NCBI GenBank assembly: GCA_023409535.1
Contig: JAEYGZ010000039.1
Coordinates: forward strand, 62,001-126,000
Direction of reading: 5' to 3'
Source of the DNA: Bacillota bacterium
Lineage (GTDB): Bacteria > Bacillota > Clostridia > Lachnospirales > Lachnospiraceae
Length of the DNA: 64,000 nucleotides
In this document: in pieces, positions 15,872-23,726 of the stretch
Layout of the letters: each line of letters opens with the position of its first letter
Position numbering within the stretch: the first letter of the stretch is position 1
The notes under the pieces: generated by a model
What the model was told of the DNA's origin: nothing
The model's input: the letters and a program-made list of their open reading frames with translations, nothing else
Databases searched by the model: none
Program-made: the position numbers and the translations under genes

Positions 15872-16935
15872 ATGAGTAGGTCAAGAGCTATGGAAAGTCA
15901 GAAATTGATAAATGAAAAAACTCTACAAAGATATATTTATGAATCATATGCATATGGTAAGTCAAATCATAAGATGTATCCTGATAAATTTAAACAGTAT
16001 TTTAGAAATTAGATAAAAGTAATTATTCCTGAGTTCCCTATTAAATTACCTAACGGAAAATCACATAATACAGACTTCCGTATAATTTTTAAAAATAATA
16101 CATCATTAAATATAGAGGTTGAATGGAAAAAACATCGAGATTTAATCATGGTGAGGTGGTTTATAATACGGCATATAAAGACGATAGAGGATTTATAATT
16201 GTTTTGGAGAATGATAATGCTCACTCTTATATAAGTGATGAAAATATAATCAGTATAGACTCTGAACAATTCTCGTTCTGGTTCTTAAAAAGAGCATAGC
16301 ATATAATTGATGGTACTATCAGTAACTATGTTAATGAGTATAATTCTCGAAGTAGTAAGAATTGGGTTATTTTTCTTCCTAGTAAAGGTAAAAAAGGGGG
16401 TAAAAGTCTAAATGATTTTAGAGAAAAAGGTTTGCCCCGTAACAAATGGGCTTTTAGGTTCAGTTCAAAGAAGCCTGTCTTAAAGAATGTATTTGATTTA
16501 ATTGCAAGTGATATCATTATATTTATTTCGGATATTGATTATAGTAAAATTAGAGGTAGAGAGTTATACATTGATAAAGAATAGTATTTTACAGGATTAG
16601 ATATTGTTCGCATTAGCAATGGCTTTTATTGTGATTTTACTGATGATACTTTTGAAAGTGATGATTGGAAAAATGAAACAGATTTTATGAAGAAAATTGA
16701 AAGTAAAATGTATATGCATTATTTTGATTTCATTACGGAAGATATTTTAGAAGACAATAAATTATATAGTAATTTAAATAAATCAAAATGCTTTCCAATA
16801 GACCAAATGAAATCATTTGATGGTTGGTGTGAATTTGTAGATAAATTGAGGTGGTCATGTAATAATGAAGAAGCACCTGCTGAGATATCAGATGAAGGTC
16901 TACATTCATTATTAATGCAAATTAATGATGTATAA
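15872..16935 (+). pseudogene. Interrupted gene: three in-frame TAG codons and one frameshift; PD-(D/E)XK nuclease-like
   Basis: GGAGG at 15861-15865 and ATG 15872 open a frame of about 354 codons that is coherent to TAA 16935. It is broken by TAG at 16010, 16297 and 16582 and by a shift to the -1 frame at an A6 run (16127-16132). No TAA or TGA interrupts it despite low GC, and it has a promoter, so decay is recent or the stops are read through. The N-terminal third has NTDFRIIF...SLNIEVEWK, an Asp followed by E-x-K as in PD-(D/E)XK nucleases; the later part holds KNWVIFLPSKGKKGG and RNKWAFRFSSKK. The last piece (from ATG 16687, 82 codons) could be translated alone. The DUF2971 gene follows at 16950, so they were an operon. 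Confidence 0.75.
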
Positions 16936-16949
16936 GAAAGGATATCAAA

Positions 16950-17840
16950 ATGGAAGAGAAGCTCTTTATGGATGACTGGATAAGAATTGAACAAATGCCA
17001 TATGAGGGTAAATTATATCATTATACAAGTTTAGCTGGACTAAAAGGAATAATTGAAAACAAGGAATTTTGGGTTACTAAAAGTGATTTTCTTAATGATA
17101 AATCGGAGATAATTTATATATCAGAAATAATTGATGAGGTATTACAATCGAATTTTAAAAATGTTTCTATTTACCTTAAATTAAAAAATTTATTTGATGA
17201 ACATTGGAAAAAGATGATTTTAGATAATGTATTTGTTCTTTCTTTTTCTACTAATCCAGATAGTCTGACATTATGGTCAGAATATTCAAAGTATTTAGGT
17301 TATAATATTGGATTTAAATATGGGAAATTATTTGAACATATTAATAATTTTATTTGGAAAGGCAAAGTGATTTATAATCGGGAGGAACAAATCCGACTCC
17401 TTTCTGAAGTATTAAATTATACTCTTAATGAGTTGTGCAAGGATCAAATTGGTTCATTTAATACATATGTTGATTATATTAGTTATTTAGTTGAGAATAA
17501 TGATGATAAAGCACAAAATGTATTTGATCATTTCTGTGTTATATGTTCTGTGTATGCCATGTTTTTTAAAAAGGAGTGCTTTTTTTGCGAAGAAGAATAT
17601 AGATTTGTATTTTGGAAATATAAAGAGCAGGTACTTTTTAGAGAATCTAATCAAAACGTTATAATACCTTATATTAGAAAGAGAATTATTTCAGATAGCG
17701 AGCATAAATTATCGATAGAAAATATTACCGTTGCTCCTAAAATTAATATTGATATAGCCTTACTTGGCATGCAGGAATTTTTACAGGATAAAGGTTACAA
17801 TGTGCCAATAGTAAAATCTGAAATTCCATTAAGGTATTGA
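16950..17840 (+). CDS. DUF2971-family protein
   Basis: 296 aa. GAAAGGA lies just before ATG 16950, 14 nt after the interrupted gene's stop. The family pattern is clear: LYHYTSLAGLKGIIENKEFWVTKSDFLNDKSEI near the N-terminus, FVLSFSTNPDSLTLWSEYSKYLGYNIGFKYGKL around residues 105-135, and a late EEEYRFVFW segment. DUF2971 proteins are cytoplasmic, often found in mobile or defence-rich loci, and have no established biochemical activity. Its partner in the same operon is the nuclease-like broken gene, so the intact ancestor may have been a two-gene module. Confidence 0.85.
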   Translation: MEEKLFMDDWIRIEQMPYEGKLYHYTSLAGLKGIIENKEFWVTKSDFLNDKSEIIYISEIIDEVLQSNFKNVSIYLKLKNLFDEHWKKMILDNVFVLSFSTNPDSLTLWSEYSKYLGYNIGFKYGKLFEHINNFIWKGKVIYNREEQIRLLSEVLNYTLNELCKDQIGSFNTYVDYISYLVENNDDKAQNVFDHFCVICSVYAMFFKKECFFCEEEYRFVFWKYKEQVLFRESNQNVIIPYIRKRIISDSEHKLSIENITVAPKINIDIALLGMQEFLQDKGYNVPIVKSEIPLRY

Positions 17841-17899
17841 TAAATTTAGTACTCAAGGTGAAATATGACAATACTGAATAAAATTATTAGGGAAGACTT

Positions 17900-18166
17900 A
17901 TGGAATTAGTAAAAGCAAAAACAGATATTTTCGCATTAAATTTAGTGCAAAGAGGTGCTTGTTTTATAGTAATAAACGATAATGGTATGTTTGAGTTCTA
18001 TCCTAGCAGGTTTATTGGATATGTAAATAATTATTTAGAAATACACAGACATAATGATGACAAGGATGGAAGAGATACAAATCCAGCAATTAGTAAAATC
18101 CTTGGTATGAAACCAATTCAAAACGAATTTTTTGAACAGGAGAATTATAAATACTGTAAAAACTAG
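17900..18166 (+). CDS. Small island protein of unknown function
   Basis: 88 aa, AT-rich, with GGGAAG upstream of ATG 17900, 59 nt after the DUF2971 gene. The central part (MFEFYPSRFIGYVNNYLEIHRHNDDKDGRDTNPAISKIL) contains a hydrophilic His/Asn/Asp cluster. It could be a small DNA- or metal-binding protein, but no family is recognised. It is the last gene before the island's right terminator. Confidence 0.6.
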   Translation: MELVKAKTDIFALNLVQRGACFIVINDNGMFEFYPSRFIGYVNNYLEIHRHNDDKDGRDTNPAISKILGMKPIQNEFFEQENYKYCKN

Positions 18167-18231
18167 GCATATCACCATATAAGAAAAACATAAATTCTGG
18201 AATTGTTTATGAATATCGAGTGGATTTTAAG

Positions 18232-18257
18232 GCACTTACACATCTGTAGGTGCTTTT
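18232..18257 (+). terminator. Terminator closing the island transcripts
   Basis: GCACTTACA (18232-18240), CATC loop, TGTAGGTGC (18245-18253), TTTT. It sits immediately before the promoter of the right tRNA-Gln. Confidence 0.8.
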
Positions 18258-18268
18258 GTTATAGTATC

Positions 18269-18297
18269 TTGAAAACGCATTTGGTATATGATATACT
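18269..18297 (+). promoter_or_regulatory. Promoter of right tRNA-Gln
   Basis: TTGAAA (18269-18274), 17 nt, TATACT (18292-18297). The tRNA begins 78 nt after the -10. The sequence is unrelated to the left copy's promoter apart from the boxes. Confidence 0.7.
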
Positions 18298-18372
18298 GGA
18301 CTCCAATCTAGCGCACTTAAACGGTAAAATCTAGTATTAGATTGAGAAAAGCCAGTAAAATCAACGGTTCTA

Positions 18373-18449
18373 TATTGGGGTATCGCCAAACGGTAAGGCA
18401 CTGGACTCTGACTCCAGCATCTCAAGGTTCGAATCCTTGTACCCCAGTT
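18373..18449 (+). repeat. 77-bp direct repeat, right copy (candidate att site)
   Basis: Identical to 12266-12342. It marks the right end of the AT-rich island. Confidence 0.8.
18376..18447 (+). tRNA. tRNA-Gln(CUG), right copy
   Basis: 72 nt, base for base identical to the gene at 12269, with anticodon loop CTCTGAC (anticodon CTG). It has its own promoter and a following terminator, so both copies look functional. Confidence 0.95.
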
Positions 18450-18455
18450 GCTGAT

Positions 18456-18489
18456 AAAAAATGACCATCCTAGGATGGTCATTTTTTAT
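18456..18489. terminator. Bidirectional terminator after right tRNA-Gln
   Basis: A-run, ATGACCATCC-TA-GGATGGTCAT (18461-18482), T-run. It serves the tRNA on plus and the HMA-like gene on minus. Confidence 0.85.
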
Positions 18490-18577
18490 TGCCTTGGGTG
18501 AGGTTACCCAGTGATCCAATGGGCTTCCAATGGAGCTAAGAATTTCTTGTCTTAGGCAAGGTTTACCCGGTTCTGTT

Positions 18578-18781
18578 TTATACAACCTTACATCCGGTAT
18601 GCTCTATCTTATCCCGAATTTGCGCTTCGTCTGCCGGAGGATTATAGGATACCTCTACGGTACTGCGAACGAGATCGATATTTACTTTGGACACACCGTC
18701 CAGTTCTTCAAGCTTATTCTTAACCTGAGTCTTCACCGGATTATTGATGAGACCGTCCACCTGCCAATGCACTTTGTTCAT
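18578..18781 (-). CDS. HMA-like (heavy-metal-associated fold) protein lacking CxxC
   Basis: 67 aa, minus strand, with AAAGGATG before its ATG. The pattern is the ferredoxin-like HMA/CopZ fold: HWQVDGLINN, KNKLEELDGVSKVNIDL, TVEVSYNPPADEAQIRDKIEHTGCKV. The metal loop normally reads GMTCxxC, but here it is GLINNP without cysteines, so copper binding of the usual kind is not expected. Such divergent HMA-like proteins are common in clostridia and their role is unknown. The 18782-19064 stretch upstream holds only a weak hairpin near 18964-18988. Confidence 0.75.
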   Translation of the reverse strand: MNKVHWQVDGLINNPVKTQVKNKLEELDGVSKVNIDLVRSTVEVSYNPPADEAQIRDKIEHTGCKVV

Positions 18782-19139
18782 ATTATGTCATCCTTTCGAT
18801 CATTGTAATTGATATTGATGACAAAAGTATCTCTCAGGATGGTTGATTCAATTCATAGCCGCGAGCTATCTGCTGTATCGAAGCAGGACTGTATTCCAAG
18901 CGGTTTCTCTGTTAAATGCCATATACGTATCAGGATACAGCAATGTACTTTGCTGCAGACCATAAGGAGATGCCTATGAAAGGCACCTTTATTTTATTTG
19001 GTCAGTAATGCGTTTGCAGGGAACGAAACGGAAGAATTCCGGCTGGAAAAACTGAAATAATCCTATGAATTTACTTTTGAAATGGAATAATATGTGTTAT
19101 CCTGAGAAGGTAACGAATGATGATTCCCTAGGAGGAGAT

Positions 19140-20309
19140 ATGCAGGGTTATAACTGTATTATTGTATTTTGTCAGGATGAAAGTAAAATATTATTCTGTA
19201 AGAGAACCAAAGATCCTTATTGCGGCTTATATAATCTGGTGGGCGGTAAGATAGAAGCCGGAGAAGACGGCTATGGTGCTGCATATCGGGAGCTGGAGGA
19301 AGAGACAGGGATAGGCCCACGGCAGCTTCTGCTGCACCATATGATGGATTTTACTTATTACAATCAGGATTGCTATGTTGAGGTCTATGCAGGCATCCTG
19401 AATTGTGAGGTTACCCTGCAGGAGGAAGCGCATCCTCTGGTTTGGCTCGATAAGGAGGAGGACTTCTTTGATATGAGCAGGTTTGCCGGCGAAGGAAATA
19501 TCGGACATATGCTGGAGCAGGTAAAGCAATTTGGCATGGGAGCGGCAGATTCCTTACGAATCCGCAGAGAAACGCATAAATCTATAATTAATCCTGACAG
19601 TACCTGTATCGGAGTAGATGGTTGTAAAGGCGGCTGGATAATAGCGGTTATAAATCATGGGAAGTTGTATCTGGATAAGCAAAAAGAAATCGCTCATATC
19701 ATAGAGAAGTATTCATATTTTGACGGATTTTTAATTGATATGGTGATAGGTCTGCAAAGTGATAAAACACATATTCGGCCTGACGCATATGCAAGAAGGA
19801 TAATAAGGGAAAGGTCATCCACAATATTTCCGGCTCCGTGCAGACAAGCGGTATATGCCGGAACAGTTGAACGAAAATATAATGAGAATGTAAGAATATT
19901 AGGCAAGAAATTCACTCCGCTGACCTTGGGAATTATTCCGAAAATACAGGAAGTTGATTCATTCCTTCAAAATAATCCTCAGTATAAAAATGTTATCAAG
20001 GAAAGCCATCCGGAGGTTTGCTTTGCCCAACTAAACGGCAAAACAGTATTGTCTCAGAAAAATCAGTGCGATGGTGTTGCGGAGCGTATTTTGATATTGC
20101 AGAACTTTCTGCCTGAAATTAATCTTAGCATAATTACAGAAACATCGATAAAATATAAATGTAATATAGATGATATTATTGATGCGATTTGCCTTGCAGT
20201 AACTGCAAATCTAATGGAGCAAGGCAAATTTAAGGTAATTCCTGAGGAACCGATGAAGGATGAAGAAGGATTGTTAATGCAGATGATTATACCTGAATAT
20301 AAAGAATGA
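19140..20309 (+). CDS. Nudix hydrolase fused to a DUF429 domain
   Basis: 389 aa. AGGAGG at 19130-19135 favours ATG 19140 over the earlier ATG 19065. Residues ~1-135 are a Nudix domain; the Nudix box follows the GX5EX7REUXEEXGU pattern (GGKIEAGEDGYGAAYRELEEETGI, with the REL..EE core). After a short linker, residues ~148-380 are a DUF429 domain starting CIGVDGCKGGWIIAV and containing the acidic residues and FPAPCR motif of this predicted RNase H-like nuclease family. The two activities in one chain suggest sanitising or processing of a nucleotide or RNA end; the substrate is unknown. It ends in a terminator shared with the convergent oxidoreductase. Confidence 0.85.
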   Translation: MQGYNCIIVFCQDESKILFCKRTKDPYCGLYNLVGGKIEAGEDGYGAAYRELEEETGIGPRQLLLHHMMDFTYYNQDCYVEVYAGILNCEVTLQEEAHPLVWLDKEEDFFDMSRFAGEGNIGHMLEQVKQFGMGAADSLRIRRETHKSIINPDSTCIGVDGCKGGWIIAVINHGKLYLDKQKEIAHIIEKYSYFDGFLIDMVIGLQSDKTHIRPDAYARRIIRERSSTIFPAPCRQAVYAGTVERKYNENVRILGKKFTPLTLGIIPKIQEVDSFLQNNPQYKNVIKESHPEVCFAQLNGKTVLSQKNQCDGVAERILILQNFLPEINLSIITETSIKYKCNIDDIIDAICLAVTANLMEQGKFKVIPEEPMKDEEGLLMQMIIPEYKE

Positions 20310-20331
20310 CCATCATACATGGTCATTCTTT
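20301..20331. terminator. Bidirectional terminator between convergent genes
   Basis: Perfect 13-bp arms AAAGAATGACCAT (20301-20313) and ATGGTCATTCTTT (20319-20331), 5-nt loop; it overlaps both stop-codon regions. Confidence 0.85.
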
Positions 20332-21686
20332 ATATGATCTGCCATACTTCCAACTTTGAGCCAAAGGGCATCGGCTTTCTCGACCCATTCCTGAAAACCA
20401 TCCGCGGTTTCGGGAAATACGGAGTAAAGTGAGGTGACTTCATCACCCTTTTTCATGCTGTCCAGTAGTGCCTGAATTGTCTTAAGGCGCAGCTTGCCGG
20501 TCACTATTCCGAGAAGCATCTTGAATACCATACCAATCATCTCACCGGTGGAGAAGACAAGCGGCTTTCCAGCGTCCATACTCTCAAAGGATTTCTTGCT
20601 GAAGATCACATCATGTTTAAAGAAGAAGTCATTTTCAACAGCATTGGTGGATACTGCCCCGATTAAGGTTGCCAGCATACTGGCAAATATCTTGCCCTGT
20701 CCGTCTATGTAACGTTTATTGATACTCCACAGGCTATCCCGGGTAAGATATTCCGGCTTCTGCAGTACTTTGTCAATCACATCGACTGCAATATCCACCT
20801 GAACCATACTGGAGGTAACCCCTTCACCTGCATGGGGTTTGGAGAGACAAGCGGCGTCACCCATGACGACAAAGCCGTCTGCCACAAAGGAATAAGGAGG
20901 TCTGCGATACGGTGTGATCCCTCGTTCCATATATGTTAACGCATGCTCCGGAAGCTGGACCATGGTCTTGAATTCATTATATATCTTCTCGCCATATTCA
21001 AAACTTAAGTTTGCACCAACACCGAGAATAGCTCCTTGCGGATCAGCCTGGGGAGCTTCCCAGGTCTTAAAGAAAGGATAGGTGCTTGTTTTGTTCACAT
21101 AGTCCTGTTCATTAAAATATTTTACATAATGAAGTGTTACATAAAACATATCCGCAGGTGTAATCTTAAAGTTCTCAACACCGTAACCGTCCGGAAGCTT
21201 CGTTCTGGCTGCGGATGGAATACCGGAACAATCGGCGACAATCCGGGCACTGACACTCTCTTCTCCGCTTTCCGTACTGTAACGAATTCCGGCAATTCTA
21301 TCATCCTCATACAGGAAGTCAATGAAGCTTGCTCCATAACGGAATACGGCACCTGCCTCTTTTGCCCACCGATTCATGCGCAGGGTGTAAGCATGCATAT
21401 GCATACCTATCGTAGTACCGGCGGTCTCTTTCGGATATCTGCCAAAGGCAGAATGCGCTGCTGTTCCGGTGAATTCAAAGGCGAAGTCTTCTCCTTTTAC
21501 AGGAAGTGGTAGACCAAAGCGATCAAAATCGGCTTTGGCTATGTGAAAGATATCGTATTTTGCTCCTACTTTTTCTTCAGGTAATTTGTCGATGATTAAG
21601 ACAGTGTGCCCCCGTTCAGCCATTCTGCGTGCAAAGTAACTGCCTGTTGTCGCTGCCCCCACAATAACAACATCAAATTTCTCCAT
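20313..21686 (-). CDS. FAD-dependent oxidoreductase, geranylgeranyl-reductase-like
   Basis: 457 aa, minus strand. The frame extends to 21746, but CCAAGGAGGAGGGC precedes the ATG at 21686, which starts MEKFDVVIVGAATTGSYFA. This N-terminal Rossmann motif reads GAATTG, a variant of GxGxxG. A second FAD motif, GDAACLSKPHAGEGVTSSM, is typical of the geranylgeranyl reductase/squalene-monooxygenase-like group that reduces isoprenoid chains or oxidises hydrophobic substrates. No substrate can be assigned. It may act on quinone or polyprenyl chains, but the menaquinone-like genes of this window are 30 kb away. Confidence 0.8.
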   Translation of the reverse strand: MEKFDVVIVGAATTGSYFARRMAERGHTVLIIDKLPEEKVGAKYDIFHIAKADFDRFGLPLPVKGEDFAFEFTGTAAHSAFGRYPKETAGTTIGMHMHAYTLRMNRWAKEAGAVFRYGASFIDFLYEDDRIAGIRYSTESGEESVSARIVADCSGIPSAARTKLPDGYGVENFKITPADMFYVTLHYVKYFNEQDYVNKTSTYPFFKTWEAPQADPQGAILGVGANLSFEYGEKIYNEFKTMVQLPEHALTYMERGITPYRRPPYSFVADGFVVMGDAACLSKPHAGEGVTSSMVQVDIAVDVIDKVLQKPEYLTRDSLWSINKRYIDGQGKIFASMLATLIGAVSTNAVENDFFFKHDVIFSKKSFESMDAGKPLVFSTGEMIGMVFKMLLGIVTGKLRLKTIQALLDSMKKGDEVTSLYSVFPETADGFQEWVEKADALWLKVGSMADHIKNDHV

Positions 21687-21808
21687 ATGCCCTCCTCCTT
21701 GGATAATTAATCTGTTAACCCATATATAAGTTACGATAGCATTCACTGGTTACCATGTCAATGAACAGTAATATAAAGTTGCGGTTAAGTTCATATGAAT
21801 AAAGAATA

Positions 21809-21843
21809 CCCCGGCAGTCATGATATACTACTGAGTGCCGGGG
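21809..21843 (-). terminator. Terminator of the NERD gene
   Basis: CCCCGGCA (21809-21816) and TGCCGGGG (21836-21843), with the T-rich side on the minus strand. Confidence 0.75.
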
Positions 21844-21853
21844 CAAATAAAAA

Positions 21854-22900
21854 CTAACAGTATTTTGATATGATGTTTACTATAGAAGGACCATATTTTT
21901 CAGATTTAACGTTGCCAAATCCTGAAACTGATTTTAATAATTCTTTAGACTTAGGCATTTGGGCAATAATTTCCATCATTTGATTATCATTAAAAATATA
22001 ATATGGTTTAATATTTTCTTCTCTGCTCTTGTTTAGGCGGTAAGCTTTTAATTCTTTAATTAATTCCTCTTTTTTAATCTGGACAGAGGTATCCTTTATT
22101 TTAATTTCAGATTTACTATATTCTCTATCAGCTGTTTTAGAGGAATCTTCAGTAATATTTGTATATTTTTCAGAATAATCAATGGGATTTGATTTATGAT
22201 TATTAAGGAAGAATTTTGCAAGTTCCTCCATATCCTTATCACTTAGCGAATCAAATATGCTTTTTTCATTACTGATCTTTCTAATATGAGTTATCAGTTG
22301 ATCAGCTCGTATAACCTGATCCTTGATTTCTTTTTTTGCATACTTTGCATTTAATACCGTTTTAGGATTAGCCAAGACAATAATAGAATGATACATCGAA
22401 TTAAATGACTTTTCAAATACCGTTTTTGAAATGATGCTACCTTTACTATTAAGTCTTAACTGCTTGATTAATTCCAAATGCCGCAGATTTTGAGTGATGG
22501 GTGAATAAATTCCTTCTTTTTTATATTTGCCATTTATTTCAAGGGTTCTAATAAAATCTCCGTTGTTATTTATCTCAATATTTCCAATTAAATTTTTGCA
22601 TTCAATAATCATAACACTATTTTTCGTAATCACTAGATAATCAATTTGCGCTGTTAGGCCACCAGCTTCCAAATAGAGATCATGTAGTATGTACATCGGT
22701 ATATGACTATTTCTTAATTCAAATGCTATCTGCTTTTCGCCTGTGATACCCAAGGATAAGAGCTTTATATCTTGTTCAATCCGAGATTTCACATCATCTG
22801 GTGCAGTTATTAAAATTTCATTCAATACATCTAGTTGTAGCTTTGTATCGCTATTTTCCTTTAAGAATACGGGTCCTTTCAATTTATTGAATAATCCCAT
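21854..22900 (-). CDS. NERD nuclease-related protein with C-terminal HRDC-like domain
   Basis: 348 aa, minus strand, with GGAGGTGG before its ATG. Residues ~50-190 match NERD: GITGEKQIAFEL, then AQIDYLVITKNSVMIIECKNLIGNIEI, where the Asp and the E-C-K triad form the PD-(D/E)XK-like active site. The C-terminal ~75 residues (ELKAYRLNKSREENIKPYYIFNDNQMMEIIAQMP, then LLKSVSGFGNVKSEKYG) are an HRDC domain, a nucleic-acid-binding helical module of RecQ helicases. A Lys/Ser-rich linker joins them. NERD proteins are predicted DNA-processing enzymes and occur in defence contexts. The SLATT gene lies 123 nt upstream on the same strand. Confidence 0.85.
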   Translation of the reverse strand: MGLFNKLKGPVFLKENSDTKLQLDVLNEILITAPDDVKSRIEQDIKLLSLGITGEKQIAFELRNSHIPMYILHDLYLEAGGLTAQIDYLVITKNSVMIIECKNLIGNIEINNNGDFIRTLEINGKYKKEGIYSPITQNLRHLELIKQLRLNSKGSIISKTVFEKSFNSMYHSIIVLANPKTVLNAKYAKKEIKDQVIRADQLITHIRKISNEKSIFDSLSDKDMEELAKFFLNNHKSNPIDYSEKYTNITEDSSKTADREYSKSEIKIKDTSVQIKKEELIKELKAYRLNKSREENIKPYYIFNDNQMMEIIAQMPKSKELLKSVSGFGNVKSEKYGPSIVNIISKYC

Positions 22901-23023
22901 AATTTACCACCTCCGCTTTCTTTATAATAACACAATTTTCCCCAAGAGGAAAATAACACAGAAGTCCTATATGAGATAAATTTTAATAAACTTGTGCAAG
23001 GATGAAAGATAATGTGACTTCCT

Positions 23024-23635
23024 TTATTTTTGGAAGGCCTCCATTTTTACTGAAGCAGATTCAGTTTCCCGGCTTCTGCGTCTGATTGAAAATGGCAGCA
23101 TTGCATCAATCTCTTTTTCGGTGAAACTATGGTCTTCAAGCTTCTTATATTCCTTTTTTGCAGCCTTACAGCTTTTTGCGTCTATTTTTGGTGAATTACT
23201 GTATACGGCAGCGCTCTTTTTCTGAAGCCGGTCCCGTTTTGATAGGATATCTTCCTGGGACAACAACTCGAAGTCGGTAAGTAGAGATACATATTCCTCA
23301 CCGATTTCCCATAGCTGATTACACGCTGATTGATGCTTTTGCGTATTCTCAACAATATCGAAGTTTTTGACAAAGGTATTTAATATCAATAAACACAGTG
23401 ACAATCCGGAACCGATAACAGCAGAAATCTTCTCATCTGAAATCGTTGTAAAGATAAAGCTTCCGGTGGTAATCGATGATAAAATGATTTGCCATATTTT
23501 GATTTTATTATTAATCGACAATAGTCTCTTGGTAAATTTCTCATGACATATTTTTGTATATATAACATTCCCATAGGATTCCCGTAATTGAGATTCCAAC
23601 TTATAACCCTGGCTGGTTGAAGAACTTCGATCCAT
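23024..23635 (-). CDS. SLATT-domain 2TM protein
   Basis: 203 aa, minus strand, ATG 23635 (a GTG at 23644 is also possible; neither has a clear ribosome site). The layout is that of SLATT (SMODS/SLOG-associating 2TM) effectors: an N-terminal helix GYKLESQLRESYGNVIYTKICHEKFTKRL, two membrane helices (about residues 45-65, IILSSITTGSFIFTTI, and 70-92, AVIGSGLSLCLLILNTFV), then a long cytoplasmic helical region (VENTQKHQSACNQLWEIGEEYVSLLTD). SLATT proteins are predicted pore-forming effectors of nucleotide-signalling or RT-based defence systems. No CD-NTase, SLOG or RT gene is adjacent; the neighbour is the NERD-HRDC gene. Confidence 0.82.
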   Translation of the reverse strand: MDRSSSTSQGYKLESQLRESYGNVIYTKICHEKFTKRLLSINNKIKIWQIILSSITTGSFIFTTISDEKISAVIGSGLSLCLLILNTFVKNFDIVENTQKHQSACNQLWEIGEEYVSLLTDFELLSQEDILSKRDRLQKKSAAVYSNSPKIDAKSCKAAKKEYKKLEDHSFTEKEIDAMLPFSIRRRSRETESASVKMEAFQK

Positions 23636-23726
23636 ATATACCACATCGTTTTACAAGATAGTTATATTAAATCAGTATGCCTATGGGTTGATCCAGGTTC
23701 GTGTTTTGTCGAAAATATGCTTCTGT

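Noticed and set aside
16009..16517. Two minus-strand ORFs (16009-16269, 16326-16517) in the island
   Set aside because: Shadows of the interrupted plus-strand gene; the plus frame is coherent across the whole stretch.
15872..16935. Pyrrolysine use at the TAG codons
   Set aside because: No pylT-like tRNA or pylS gene is in the window and this protein is not a methylamine methyltransferase, so I only keep general amber readthrough as a possibility.
12269..18447. Simple tandem tRNA-Gln duplication without mobile DNA
   Set aside because: 6 kb of foreign-looking AT-rich genes with a recombinase separate the copies; kept as an alternative to test with empty sites.
18964..18999. Ten-codon ORF (MKGTFILFGQ) with a ribosome-like GGAG
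   Set aside because: Too short and overlapping a weak hairpin AGATGCCT/AGGCACCT that may be a terminator.
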